NCBI GenBank assembly: GCA_017163975.1
Contig: JAFFSR010000370.1
Span: forward strand, 2,170,001 to 2,234,000
Origin: Anastatus disparis
Taxonomy: Eukaryota; Arthropoda; Insecta; Hymenoptera; Eupelmidae
Reading direction: 5' to 3'
DNA length: 64,000 bases
Shown: piece after piece, positions 35,100 to 46,529 of the stretch
How the letters are laid out: each line of letters begins with the position of its first letter
Position numbering within the stretch: position 1 is the stretch's first letter
Made by a program: the position numbers and the translations under genes
The notes under the pieces: generated by a model
Told to the model about the DNA's origin: nothing
Database searches by the model: none
What the model saw: only the letters and a program-made list of their open reading frames with translations

Positions 35100-36354
35100 A
35101 AAACTTGGATGGACTGTCCACGGTAAGCTATGATCAGTAAAAAATCAGAGCACGTCCACCGCGCTTCTTCATACTCATGACAAAGACTTACAATGTTATA
35201 AAAATGATAAACTGCATGATTTAGGTAACGACTATTTCAAGTCGGACTCTTTGGGCGTTACTAGATCAATAAAAAACAAGAATACCAGTGAACATATAGC
35301 GCAACTGTTGGAATCTACTACAAAGAAAGTAGAAGACAAATAAAAAACCGAATTGCTATGGAAAGTGGCTGGAAAAAGGTTACCACAGCAAAGAAAACGC
35401 GAGAAAACGTTTATTTACTCTAGAAAAAAAACTCGATCGAAGTCCTACATATGCGCATTTATATTATAAAAAATTAGAGGTCCATTCAAAAACGGGTACG
35501 CGGAGATAGTCAAGTATGATACGGGAGGTCCTATATGGTACCTACCACATTTTGGCATTACAAAATCGGAGTCCACTGATCAAATACGTATTGTATTTGA
35601 TGGTGCATCTAAGGCAGAAGAAGTTAGCCTAAATGAGCGCCTCGAAACAGGTCCAGATTTATTAAAGCCTCTGCTTGCAATTCTAAAGAATTTCAGGCAA
35701 GGAGCTGTTGCCGTAAAAGGAGACATCAAAATCATGTTTCTCCGCATACTGATAGAACCACAAAATAAAGACGCACAAAAGTTCTTGTGGCGAGGACAAA
35801 GTAGGGAAAAACCACCTGAGATTTGCAGGATGACTCGTGTGGTTTTCGGGCTGACGTCCTCACCATGCAGCGCCCTGTTTGTCAGAGACAAAAATGCCGA
35901 CGAGGCACTGCCAGAACACTCAAAAGGTGCACAGGCAATAAAAAGAAACACATACATGGATGATTACTTAGGCAGTTATGATACCATCAAAGAAGTCATT
36001 ACAACAACAGCACAAGTCATTGAAGTGAACCACCGAGGAAGTTTCAAAATGCATAAGTGGTCAAGTAATGAACCAATGCTCATGGAAATAATTCATGCAA
36101 AATGGCCTGATAATAAGAAGGTAGAATTAAAAACGATTAATAGCAATGACCAATATGAGAAAAAATTAGGATTGTGCTGGAACACGTCAAGGGATACATT
36201 CGAATTCAATGTAAATACAGAAAAATTAAGACAAGGGGCACCAAATACTGTCAAAGTACTAACTAAAAGGGAGGTGCTAAAAGTGGTAATGTCGATCTTC
36301 AACCCGTTAGGTTTTGCCACCCCATACATCATAAAAGGAAACATAATGCTCTAA
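35100..36354 (+). pseudogene. BEL reverse transcriptase
   Basis: After broken lead-in sequence, the fingers and palm are readable: WYLPHFGITK, IRIVFDGASKAEEVSLNERL, AVAVKGDIKIMFLRILI, TRVVFGLTSSPCSALF and the catalytic box in NTYMDDYLGSYD (about 35955). YMDD is the active-site motif. The thumb reads KVVMSIFNPLGFATPYIIKG before the stop at 36354. An additional frame break lies near 35500. The first catalytic Asp is retained in GDIK. Confidence 0.8.
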
Positions 36355-36359
36355 AGCAT

Positions 36360-37422
36360 TTAACGAAGTGGAATATCATAGGACGCACCTATCACGGAGA
36401 AAGATTTGGGCACTTGGAAACAATGGATAAAGGAACTCTCAGCAATAGGCCAGCTACATAAACTACAATATTACGCCACAACGGAGATAACCACGCAACG
36501 CGTAGAGCTTCACTTGTTCTGTGACGCTAGTGAGCATGCGTACACGACGGTAGGATACTAGTGGATTCAGAACAAAGACGGTAAATATTCAATTTCAATA
36601 ATTGCATCTGAGGCTCGTGTCACACCACTAAAACCCATCTCTATACCAAGAATGGAATTACAGGCTGCGTTATTAGCGTCAAGATTGGACAAAACAATTG
36701 TAGAATCTCATTCCTACAAAATAGACCAGAGATATTTCTGGTCAGACTCGTGCACAGAGCTCTGCTGGATAACAGCAGATTCTAGATCTTATAACACATT
36801 TGTGGCCAACCGGCTTTGCGAGATCGGTGAAGACACGCAGTCTAATGAATGGAGATGGGTCCCAACAAAACTCAATCCTGCCGATGATGCAACGCGCCCT
36901 ATCTCACTCAAAAGGGAAAACAAGGATAGATGGATAAATGGTCCAGCATTCCTCGCACTTGATGAGAGCAAGTGGTCTGAACCCTTGAGGGTACAACAGC
37001 CGGAAAGATTACAAGTACTGAAAATAGAAAAAAGGCAAGCCATTTTAGTTGCTGACCAGCAATGCGACCCACTGATAGTCTTACCGAATATAACTCGATT
37101 TTCGAAATGGACACGATTATTACATAGCACGGCAACAGTACTGCGAGCAGTAGAAAAATGGCGAGTATACAAAGGTCATCTCACATCGTCAAGACAATTG
37201 AAGAAAAGTCTCATCGCTCATAGCAGAACACTTAGTAAAAATAATGCACAACTGGGAATATCTCACATTAGAACAGCAGAAACTATGTGGATACAACGAG
37301 CACAAAGGGAAATGTTTAAGCAGGAGATGTCCACATTGAAAAAAGGTCTACCTGTACCAAAAGGCAGTCGCATAGCCAACCTGACGCCGATGGTAGATGA
37401 AAAGGGATTATTAGTAGTTTAG
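36360..37422 (+). pseudogene. BEL RNase H and connection
   Basis: RNase H residues are visible in order: LHLFCDASEHAY (Asp), PRMELQAALLASRLD (Glu), YFWSDSCTELCWI (Asp) and LNPADDATRP (Asp). One TAG interrupts at about 36559 within VGY-stop-WIQ. The segment after this is open for 256 codons (36652-37422) and ends in KGLLVV at a TAG. Confidence 0.8.
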
Positions 37423-37434
37423 GGTTGAGCGTCA

Positions 37435-38608
37435 ATGATAAAAAACGCATTAGGTACGAGCGATAGACCCATCATATTGGAGGGAAAACATGAACTTACG
37501 CGGTTGATAATGGCTCATTACTACGAAATAAATAGCCACATTAATCACGAACCGGTGTTAAATGAAATGAGACAAGTTTATTGGATAATTAACACTCGCG
37601 TGACGCTGAAAAGCTGCCCAATGTGCATTCTGAGAAGAGCTAAACCTCGAGTGCCAAGAATGGCAGACCTGCTAAAAGAAAGACTTGCTCACCATTGTCG
37701 ACCATTCACATATTGCGGAATGGATTATTTCTGTCCTATGTCAATCAAGGTGGGCCGTCAGAAGCACAAAAGATGGGGAGTGATGTTTACGTGCCTTACT
37801 GTTCGAGCGATTCACATCGAATTAGCAACTAGTCTAGACAACAATAATGGTGCTAAGACGTGTTCGAGCGATTCACATCGAATTAGCAACTAGTCTAGAC
37901 AACAATAATGGTGCTAAGACGAATGGCTTCTCGTATAGGCCAGTCAAAGATGATGTGGTCGGATAATGGTACAAACAGCGAGATAAACAGCATAACTATG
38001 CAACAAACAACAATATGGAAAGCAAGTTCATCCCACCGGGCGTACCTCATATAGGAGTAGCTTGGGAGCACATGGTAAGATCGATTAAGGTTGCCTTAAA
38101 GGCAGTGCTCAATGTACAGGCCCCAACGGAAGAAACGTTAGCCACTTTATTAGCAGAAGTAGAGCACACTATAAATTCTCGACCATTAACCTACGTGTCA
38201 AGCAACTCCCATCACCTTGAAGCACTTACCCCGCTACACTTTTTACTAGGTTACTGTACTGGCCATGTATTGCCAGGTCATTACACAGCCTATAATACGT
38301 GTCCAAACAAGCAACGGCGCATTGCTCAATGTATAACAAATGAATTTTAGAGCAGGTGGTTAAAAGAATATCTCCCACTGCTGGCCACCAGAAGTAAATG
38401 GCAGTACGACACTCACCCGATTACAGTTGGAGACCTTGTATTAGTAATCGATTATACTGTTCCCCGTAATACGTGGCTCAAACCCGTTGTGGAGGAAACT
38501 TTTGTGGGTGCAGACAACAGAGTTCGTAGTGTTCGGTTGAGGACGGCGACGGTAAATATCGTTAGACCAGTCGCGAAGATCATAAGACTAACACATTCAA
38601 TTATGTAG
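37435..38608 (+). pseudogene. BEL integrase with internal duplication
   Basis: The HHCC zinc domain is readable in MAHYYEINSHINHEP and SCPMCILRRAKPRVP. The core has YCGMDYFCPM (Asp), and after a break WSDNGTN (Asp, about 37960) and GVAWEHMVRSIKVALK (Glu). A 61-bp tandem duplication (37801-37861 copied at 37862-37921) shifts the frame inside the core. The C-terminal part ends with VPRNTWLKPVVEE and VRPVAKIIRL. The catalytic triad is recognisable, but the gene is broken. Confidence 0.8.
37801..37921 (+). repeat. 61-bp tandem duplication in integrase
   Basis: GTTCGAGCGATTCACATCGA starts at 37801 and again at 37862. The two units are identical to the end of ATGGTGCTAAGACG. 61 is not a multiple of three, so it frameshifts the gene. 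Confidence 0.95.
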
Positions 38609-38673
38609 ATGTGAAATAGTATGGCATACTATTCAACATTAGGTGGGAGAATTGTTGCAAGCGATAGCGATGG

Positions 38674-39241
38674 TGTGTCGGGCGCCTTCACTCTGTCAAT
38701 CTAGAACCGAGTGGCGGTGGGAAGCTAGGCAGAGGGCCCGAATACAAAGAAGCGGATAGGCAGAGTGGGGATGGAGTGTCGAGAGTCGGCTCATGTATCC
38801 GTACTAAGGGAGGGGGTAGCGTGGTCAGGGGGGGACAGAGGGATAAAAGTGAGGAGGCAACACAGGGCACGTCAGTCGTCTTTCAATTCTCTCCAAAGTA
38901 GACGCTAATTTTGGTGGGAAGTGCACGTGGATTTATCGGGGTGTCAAAGTATGCGCGGTGGTCTTTAATACTTAGATGGTAGATTTAGCGGGAAACGAGC
39001 GTCGATTATTATAAGGCGTAGAAAAGTATTCGCAACATCAATTAAGTTAATTACTGTTTAAATATAATAATTCTTCTCATTTTAATATCATTTTGTTATA
39101 ACGTTAATTTAATACCAGGCCATTTTTTGTTATCACGTTGAGTGAATAAATGTGTTTTGAGGTTGCAAGTTTTGTGTTAGTGTATAATTTAATTTGTGAA
39201 TACCTGCCCAGCTCCTAATTATCTTGATATCGTCCTGAACA
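38674..39241 (+). repeat. BEL 3' LTR
   Basis: This is about 568 bases, matching the 5' LTR with scattered differences. The region around the TATA box has lost a short segment present in the 5' LTR (ACGCTACCC). AATAAA recurs at about 39146. Confidence 0.9.
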
Positions 39242-39994
39242 CTTAGGGTGACTCCTAATCAAGGCAACGTCATTTCTAGGAAAGTAAATTTACTAGAAGA
39301 GTATCATAACTCTAATTTACCGATTTTGTTTGAAACTGCAAGCAATCTTCTCCTATAAAAATATATAAAAAAATCTAGAGCTATAGTCGCAAATGCTAAA
39401 TAGGTTCGAAGCTAGATCACATTTCAGGAAACAGAATAAAAATGAGCATTGTTCCAAATAACTATAAATGAGCATATGTTTATTTTGCCCAATCAAACAA
39501 AACAATAAAAAAGTTCAACAAAAATTCTTTCATTTGCGTTTTATTACATCAAAAAATATTATATTGTTCGAAAGCTATCAACAATTAAGAATGAAAATGA
39601 AAAGTGTATGGAAATTATCAGCGATTATATAAAATATAATATATAGCCTATAGAATGTATGAATTTTAATACATATTCAATCTCTATTCTTGAATTCTGA
39701 TGATATTTAAAAAAATTAATATTTATCGATGCAATAAAGCTCAAATTTAAAGATTTCGGTTATTCTTTTTTTTTTTTATTATTTTGGTAGATTATGTAAC
39801 CTAAACACGTACATAGTTATGGTTGTTTGTAACCATGCTTATTTTCATTAAATTTCATAAAATTGTGATTGATTCTGAATGGTCATTCCCTGTAGATGAT
39901 TTTTAGATCCTACGGTGCCCGGAATTAACAAAATTATCTACTGCTAGATAATATTAAAATTTTATGTTTAAATATCAGGGTAAATCTATGGCAG
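39242..39994. other. AT-rich spacer
   Basis: TTAGGGTGACTCC at 39243 recurs at 40537, so the BEL element sits in an older repeat that continues near 40530. Nothing else is recognised. Confidence 0.4.
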
Positions 39995-40439
39995 AGCCGG
40001 TCTGTGGCACAGTCGGTAGGAGCGTTGGATTCGTATGCTTGGGGAACCGGGATCGAATCTCGCTCTCGGCTGTTTTTCAAACGAGCACCTCTGTTATATG
40101 TGCTTTGTACGCAGTACACACTTACGAGCTCCGTCGCTAAGGGATGAAAAAGTGCAGTTGTAAAAATCAACTGACCTTGCGTCCCAGTGGATCGGGGTTT
40201 GATTCCCTAGGAAAAATTAGAAAAAATAGTTTTCGAAGTTTTCCGAGGGAATAAACCCGAAGAACACAAAAACATATATATATATATATAAAAGTCCCTC
40301 TGGGCAAAACTCGAATTATAATAAAAAGTCCCACTGGGCAACAAAAACAAAAAATATAATAATCACTTGGTGATGGCCTAAGACGTAACGCTCATATGAA
40401 GCAAGCCAAGAGGCCAAAATAATAATTAAGAAGAAGAAG
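39995..40439 (+). mobile_element. tRNA-derived SINE with 13-bp target duplication
   Basis: The 5' part has RNA polymerase III boxes: A-box-like TGGCACAGTCGGTAGGAGCG and B-box-like GGGATCGAATCTCGC, about 30 bases apart. The body contains paired GGGCAA phrases (TCCCTCTGGGCAA and TCCCACTGGGCAA), and the 3' end is a short AAG-repeat tail. AAATCTATGGCAG is present exactly before (39982-39994) and after (40440-40452). The 445-bp length suits a tRNA SINE. The parent tRNA was not identified. Confidence 0.9.
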
Positions 40440-40587
40440 AAATCTATGGCAGTAGAAGGTGTTTATCAAAAAATTAATCTTAGTGTTGATATAATGATTG
40501 AAAAAAAATTTTATCTCTCACTAGAGGATTCCTAATTTTAGGGTGACTCCAGATCTAGGTGACATTGTCTTCAGAAAAGTATACTAA

Positions 40588-41939
40588 CAAGGAGAGCACC
40601 CCAGCTCCGGTAAAGGAATTCGATTTAAACTACAGGATACGATTTTTCGATAAAAAAAATGAACTTCTGTTCTTTCTTTCTATTAAATTGATTCTCTGAA
40701 CAAAAATATAGACATTTTCTCGAAAATATAGAAAAAAAATTGTTTATAACAGCTTGAATGACTGAACTAAGACTCTTACAGAAAAAATGTGTGAAAGATA
40801 AAATAAAGTACAATATAAATATCTCAATTTAAGCTTAGTTGCATTGATAAGAGGTTATAATGTTCAAAAGTTGTGCCTTATTACATATTATTACATATTA
40901 TTACATATTTGCTAATATTTTTAATGTATAACATATTATCAATTGTTTACGTTATTTTATAACCACGTTTTAATTACCTCTAATTTTTTAACTAACAAGG
41001 AGAGTGTTTCACTTTTGGGTCACCGATTTTGCTGAAATTTTGGAAATGATTTTTGGATGCAGAAACATAAAGATAGCCAAAATTTCAGAGTTCAATGCTT
41101 AATATTGATCTAATTACAGGCAATTGAAGAAAATCACTATAAAAGTTACTAGATTTTCAAACGACTATAGTTCCTTAGTATTGTTAGCTAGAAACTAAAA
41201 CCCTTTTTTAAATGAAAGATGAGCTCAAATCCTTTCGAAATAGCACCTATAGCATCTCAAAATATTATTTTTTTCCAAAAGTTAGAGCGTAATAAAGAAT
41301 GGACCTGAATTTTCTGTTTAAAACATTAATTAATAATAAAAGCTGAAATTAAGTCCAATCTTTACTAAGCTATAACTTTAGAAAAAAAATAATATTTCAA
41401 TATACTATAACTACTATTTCGAAAGGAGCTTAGCTTCCATTTAAAAAAAAAGTTTAAGCTTCTAGTTAACAATGCTGAGGAACTATAGGCGTTTGAAAAT
41501 CTAGTAATTTTCAAAATAATTTTGTTCAATTGCTTGTAACTAGGGAAACATCGAGCGTTGGCCTCTAAAATTTTGGCTTTCTTTATATTTCTGCATCTAG
41601 AAACATTCCCAAAATTTTAGCAAAATCGGTGACTTGAAAATAAAACACTCTCTTTGTAAGTAAGTTTTTTCAATGCAACAGAAATAAAATTAAAGTATTT
41701 AACTTATGCTTTGTCTTATCTTTCATACATTATTTAGTCAGAGTCTTGGTTATTTAGTTATTAAAATTCTTATAGACGCTACTTCGTTTTTAAAAAAAAA
41801 TGTCTATATCTCTATCTCTGGGACCACAAGCACAAAACCATAAGCACAAAAAAAATACGATTTAATTATTTTTTTATCAAAGAACCGTGTCGTGCAGTTT
41901 TAACTAAATACGTTTTCCAGAGGTAGGATACTTTTCTTG
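40588..41939. mobile_element. Outer PIF/Harbinger-type MITE, host of a nested copy
   Basis: The ends are CAAGGAGAGCACCCCAGCTC and the reverse complement of CAAGAAAAGTATCCTACCTC, flanked by TAA (40585-40587 and 41940-41942). Without the insertion at 40996-41656 it is about 690 bp. A similar right half lies at 52290-52572. It is non-coding. Confidence 0.75.
40996..41656. mobile_element. Nested PIF/Harbinger-type MITE
   Basis: This 661-bp palindrome starts CAAGGAGAGTGTTTC, ends with the reverse complement of CAAAGAGAGTG, and is flanked by TAA on both sides (40993-40995 and 41657-41659). The interior matches the element at 12977-13639 (for example AATCACTATAAAAGTTACTA against AATCACTAAAAAATTTACTA). 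It is inserted in the outer element. Confidence 0.85.
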
Positions 41940-42148
41940 TAAGTTTAACTAAAATTTATTGTTTTCTAAATAATTACACTATACTATAAAATATTTAATA
42001 TCACCGTTGACTTTGATGTTGACCATCTAAAGTAAGAGTGTGCTTAACACTAAAATAGAATAAAGTATTATTGTGAATATTATAAAGAAATATATGCTTT
42101 TTACATTGTAGAATAAAAAATCAAAAAAAGAAAATGATATTCTCTTAC

Positions 42149-42388
42149 AAGCATTTTTGACCAAATACGATCATCAAAAAGTCAATTAAGTATGCTGGTA
42201 AAATGTGATAAAAGAACACAAATAAGTTGTGAATAAATTTGCTACTTCGAATATCACCATCTGGATACCATACAGCACTCTCAAAAGGATAATCGTAGGC
42301 CACTGATTTTCCTTTCTGTAGCACTTCCCCCCAAGTTATGGGTATAACTCCTGATTGTGTGATATTGAATACAGGAACATTTGTTGGC
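42149..42388 (-). CDS. Fatty acyl-CoA reductase exon
   Basis: This is a 240-bp minus-strand exon with a TTTCAG acceptor at its 5' side and a GTAAGAG donor at its 3' side. It encodes, in one open frame, PTNVPVFNITQSGVIPITWG, EVLQKGKSVAYDYPFESAVW, YPDGDIRSSKF and LPAYLIDFLMIVFGQK. This matches the region of insect fatty acyl-CoA reductases between the NAD-binding Rossmann domain and the C-terminal sterile domain (ITWGE, YPFE, WYP and LPAYLID are hallmarks). These enzymes reduce fatty acyl-CoA to fatty alcohols for cuticular hydrocarbons, waxes or pheromones. The exon enters in phase 1 and leaves with two bases over. Other exons must lie outside the window or were not recognised. It is the only credible host gene part here. 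Confidence 0.8.
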
Positions 42389-42582
42389 CTGAAATAACGA
42401 TTAGTAATAAGTAATTATTTGAATACACACCCACAAACACACACACACATTAATATATATATATATACATTGGAACATGATTGATTCACATTTAAATGTT
42501 AGAGTTTTAAATGTAAATGACTAACATTACTGACAACTTTCGTCATAAGTGGATTTAAAATTCGCCAATAGCAATATGGCAC

Positions 42583-42650
42583 TAGCTCTATGGTTAAAGC
42601 AAAAGCCTCGAGATCTCGAGGAACGGGTTCACGTCCCACTAATCATTTTA
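42583..42650 (+). repeat. tRNA-like sequence (pseudogene or SINE head)
   Basis: TAGCTCTATGGTTAAAGC resembles a tRNA D-arm/A box and GGGTTCACGTCCC a T-arm/B box. CCTCGAGATCTCGAGG fills the anticodon-arm position but gives a wrong loop, and the acceptor stem does not pair. It is not a functional tRNA. Confidence 0.45.
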
Positions 42651-42992
42651 CTTTCAATCTGATTTTTAATTCAAATTGTCTTATGTTTTAATTTATACAT
42701 AAAATTCATACAGTCAAAAAATTCGTTGTAGGTCTAGAAATATATTCTATTTCATACTTAAAATATATAAAAACATTGTTTTGCTACTTCGCGCGTGAAG
42801 TGATACTTCTTTCAAACAATGCAGCTGAGTACATCTAACGAATAACTTTATGGTGAATGAATTTAAAGAGTATTATAGGAGAAGGGCACATTTTAAAAAG
42901 TGCCGATTATAAAATAATTACATATTCTTGATCTACTCCACAATAATATTGTTATTATATATTATAATATATTATATTAGAATATTATAATG
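42651..42992. other. AT-rich spacer, probably intronic
   Basis: Nothing is recognised apart from AT-only runs near 42950-42990. It lies upstream of the reductase exon on the minus strand, so it is probably intron. Confidence 0.4.
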
Positions 42993-43381
42993 ATATCTGA
43001 AGGCGATGTAAAATCGAGACTACGCCTGCACTCATAAATATTGACTATCTTTCCATTTTATTACAAAATTTTCTATAAAGAAAAGCATTAGTTTGTAGTA
43101 TGTACCATAAAGATTATTTAGTTAAATTTTTAAATAAATTCATTTATTAGTGATTGATAATATTAGGTCCCATTATTATTAAAATTTTTCGATTTTATAC
43201 CAGAAATCCAAATATCTTGGAAACTAGTAAATGAATTTATTTAAAAATTTAATCAAATAATTATCATGGTTCACACTACAAGCTAGTGCATTTCTTTTCT
43301 GGCAATTCAGCAATAAAATGGAAAGGAAGTTAATATTTATAAGTACAGGTGTAGTGTCCGTTTTACATCTTCTTAATACTG
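42993..43381. mobile_element. Foldback MITE
   Basis: The left arm (GATGTAAAATCGAGACTACG, TTCCATTTTATT, AAATTCATTTA) is mirrored in the right arm (AAATGAATTTATTTAAAAAT, AATAAAATGGAA, GTCCGTTTTACATC). Arms are about 170 bases each. The ends and target site are unclear. Confidence 0.65.
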
Positions 43382-44250
43382 CCGTATCGTCCATACAAAT
43401 TTTTTCACTCATTCATTTACTTAACAGGATTAAAAACAAATAATTTTAGACTCTATAGGCTGTACTGTCTAAATCATTTATTTTTTATTTGCAAATATGA
43501 AAACATACCTTTAATATGCAACATTTCGGTTAGTTAATTCTAAACCTTTTCAAACTAAAATACAATTTATTAAAAATACAATAGAACTAATTAAATTCTA
43601 GTCAATTAATTTACCTCTAATATAATTTAAATACAACTAAAATCTCAATATATCACCTTTTATACAACAATATTAAGACTAATCAAACTGTAGCCAAACG
43701 ATTAACGTCTAAATCGTATGTACTATGCAAAAATATATTCGGCAATAGACATTGGTAGCACCAACGTTATTAGCTATAGAAACATTAGAATATAAACCCA
43801 AATATAATATTTACTATAATCTTAAGAGATAGGCTATGGGGGTTCTGGGGCACCTCGTGGAATTCGACTGACTCGCTTACTTGCATGAACCTGCATATTC
43901 AACCTATATATTAACCTGTACATTCGATTCATCAGTGCTAACATGCACCATCGTATTGCGTCGATAAAGTAGATTGCTTTAATTTTTTATATTTAAAGCT
44001 ATAACCGTGTAATATATGCCAATAATATTAATAAATTTTAATTAATATTTTTCATGCACCTTATTATTTTAATCCCTAGGTGTATAAGTATGTATAATAA
44101 ATAATTTTTACAATAAATAATTATTAAAAATTATTAATTATTTTATAATAATTAACTATGTCTAAATATATATCAAATAAGTGAGAATCATAATACATTT
44201 GGTAAACTGCGGATATACAAGTTTTCAAAATAATCGAATACGGTGGCTTC
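43382..44250. other. AT-rich spacer
   Basis: A GC-richer patch at 43830-43970 (GGGGGTTCTGGGGCACCTCG) is unassigned. No gene, repeat structure or exon is visible. Confidence 0.4.
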
Positions 44251-44322
44251 ATGGCGTAATGGTTTAAGGGTTTGCCTCGCGTCCAAAGGGTCGTGGATTC
44301 AATTTAACCCCAAGTCGACTTT
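44251..44322 (+). repeat. tRNA-like sequence
   Basis: CATGGCGTAATGGTTTAAGG resembles an A box and GTGGATTCAATTTAAC a B box, with TTTGCCTCGCGTCCAAAGGG between them in anticodon-arm position. Stems are incomplete, so it is a worn tRNA-derived repeat rather than a gene. Confidence 0.45.
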
Positions 44323-44943
44323 TTTTCATTTAAAAATTTTCTAAATATTATTTCAAATTAAAAATTTATTTCATGTGAAATTCGAAAGCAATTTAAAAAT
44401 TTATTCATCATAAATAAAAGTTATAAGTCGCGTTTATAGTGAATTCTCGAAAAATCGGCCGATTTCCGTTCTTTGCCAAAACTTTCATATATAATAATGA
44501 GTGACAGGACTGAAAACTTTTTTTAAGTTACCTTATACTTCCTTGTGATAGAAACCACGATGAAATTATTAATGAGGTACCCAATTCGTTGACCGAAGAA
44601 TTGTGAAATATTAGAAAACGTAACCCCGTTAGTTTCCACACGTTAAATCACAAAAGTGTTATTACATATCATCCTTGAATCATATTATAAGTTTATTTTA
44701 TTCTACTCAGAAGTGTTCATTTTGCTTCAATTGAAAAGTATCTGTAGGGAAGATCGGGGCCAGTATTAACATTTTTTGAAAAATTATCTCTTTTTTCTTA
44801 TCTAATTATTATTTATTTATACATTCTATTTTATATGTTAGTGTAAGCTATCAGCTATGATTTCGCTCAGGATTTATTTAAAAATCATCAATAGACAATA
44901 AATTAAGACGACAATTCTACAGTAAATATGAACAATTTATTAA
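44323..44943. other. AT-rich spacer
   Basis: No gene or clear repeat is visible. It ends at ATTTATTAA directly before the Helitron 5' end. Confidence 0.4.
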
Positions 44944-45584
44944 TCTCTCTTCTCTCTATATTATTAAAAATATATCGCCGCTGTCGCCACTGTAGCCGTC
45001 TGAAATATTCCCCTGATTTTTGGCTCCTCATTTTCGAACCTTCATTTAGCTAAAATTTAGCTAAAGTTTAGCTAATATTCAGCTAAAATTTAGCTAAAAT
45101 TCAGCTAAAATCAGCTAAAATTTAGATGAATTTAGCTATAATTTAATTGAAAGCAAGCTAAAAGTAAGCGAAAAGTTACCTAGAAGTTATTTAGAAATTA
45201 GCTAAAAGTCAGCTAAAAATCAGCTAAGAGTTGGATAAAATTTAGATATATTTAGATGTAATTTAGCTATATTATAAATATAAAATTTATTGAAATCCGA
45301 TATATGAAATATAAGATTAGGAACAGTTAAAAAGTAATTGATTTTACCTAAATGTAAGCCTAAAATAAACTCAAAAATGAAAAAAATTGAGTTAAATCTA
45401 AGCCTAAAAATAAATGAATGGAAATTGTAAAAATAGATTTAAAAATACAGCTACATTGAAGGTATCAAAAAGATCAATAATTGATGAATATAAGTAAATT
45501 TATGCTAAAAAAAGCTTAAACATTTGTTAAAATTAAATTTCAATTTCTTGAAAATTTTGTATTACATACTTTACATAAAAATTT

Positions 45585-45870
45585 ATTTCTATGAATGTTC
45601 ATATATATGTCTTGATTCCATCATTTTTAGCTTCTCATCTTTGAACATTTATGTCCGTTAAGACTGAAAATTGTTTTAAAATTTTTTCAACAAATTGTAC
45701 ACGAAAATTTTTTTTCACTAATTTGTTCTTTTATACGTCTTAAACAATTTTTTCGATAATTGAAAATTTTATTACATAATTTACGTGTATTATTAATTTT
45801 GTTATTGTTATTTTTATGACATTTTTGAGCACGTTAATGTCTTTTTAAATTAAAATTTCTTGAAAATTTT
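45585..45870 (-). pseudogene. Zinc-finger segment, second copy
   Basis: This corresponds to the later fingers of the segment at 21527-22001 (NKIFNYRKN, ISEKKFSC). It is more worn: a Cys codon is now Arg, two His are lost and a TGA follows TIC. The TAA after KRH is shared with the other copy, so that stop predates their separation. Confidence 0.6.
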
Positions 45871-45904
45871 TATTAAAATTAATACTTAAAAAAATGTAAT
45901 CGTA

Positions 45905-46312
45905 ATGTTGATAAAAAATTTAAGTGTAAGTGACAGGCTTTGTAATGGTACTAGATTAAAAATAATTGATTTATCTAAATTTAACGTGAAAGCTGGAACT
46001 ATTACTGGCAATAAAAAAGTCTCAATTGTTTTTATACTAAGAATTACTTTAGATGCAGGTGAACATACGTTATTGCCTTTTTTATTACATCGTAGGCAAT
46101 TTTCCATTTTACTAGCATTTGGAGTGATCATTAATAAAGCCCAGGGACAAAGTTTTAAGAGCGTAGGAATATATATGAATAAACCTTTATTTTCACATGG
46201 ACAATTGTATATAGCCATTTCGAGATGAAAGAATTCTAAAAAAATTTTTATACAAAATAATAATGAAGATGAAGATGTTATAAAGAATATTGTATGGGAT
46301 GAAGTGCTATAA
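45905..46312 (+). pseudogene. Helitron helicase C-terminus, normal orientation
   Basis: MLIKNLSVSDRLCNGTRLKI, GEHTLLPFLLHRRQF, INKAQGQSFKSVGIYMNKPL and LYIAISR are followed by a TGA at 46226-46228. The remaining KNSKKIFIQN and NIVWDEVL are in frame to about 46312. These are the last helicase motifs of a Helitron Rep/Hel protein, about 220 bases before the element's 3' end, as expected. Nothing upstream of these motifs survives. Confidence 0.75.
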
Positions 46313-46529
46313 AAATATAATTAAAAAAAATTAGCTAAAAAAGATGTAAAAAAAAAAAAAATTCAAGCAATACATTTATTTTTTTTAATTAAGTTAAAAA
46401 AAATATTTAAAAATATTTATAAAATATTATTATTTAAGAGGTATATAAGGACAAGAAAACTTAACTGACAATCATCCCTAAAGTAAAAAGGGGGTTAGCG
46501 CGCTTGCAAAAAGGGGGCTTGTCCCCTAG

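Larger units (their letters stand above)
32377..39241 (+). mobile_element. BEL/Pao LTR retrotransposon, full-length but broken
   Basis: Two long terminal repeats (32377-32946 and 38674-39241) flank gag, protease, reverse transcriptase, RNase H and integrase in BEL/Pao order. The LTRs start TGTG and end TGAACA and differ by scattered substitutions and a small indel. CCTAG before and CTTAG after may be a mutated 5-bp target duplication. A purine-rich AGGTGGGAGAA precedes the 3' LTR by about 20 bases, so the LTR start could instead be the TGTT at 38653. Confidence 0.9.
44944..46529 (+). mobile_element. Compact Helitron, copy 2, both ends visible
   Basis: The 5' end is TCTCTCTTCTCTCTATATTA after an A. 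The 3' end is CTAG before a T, preceded by a GGGGG/CCCC hairpin-forming stretch. This is the Helitron rule: TC start, CTRR end, insertion between A and T, no target duplication. The 5' part has dense GCTAAA motifs. It carries part of the zinc-finger segment (minus strand) and a helicase end (plus strand) in 1586 bases. Confidence 0.85.

Noticed and set aside
38653..38673. TGTT as the true start of the BEL LTR
   Set aside because: The matching stretch before the 5' LTR is only weakly similar, while similarity is strong from TGTG onward and the flanking CCTAG/CTTAG fits a duplication. I keep it as an alternative.
42583..42650. Functional tRNA gene
   Set aside because: The acceptor and T stems do not pair and the anticodon loop has the wrong size.
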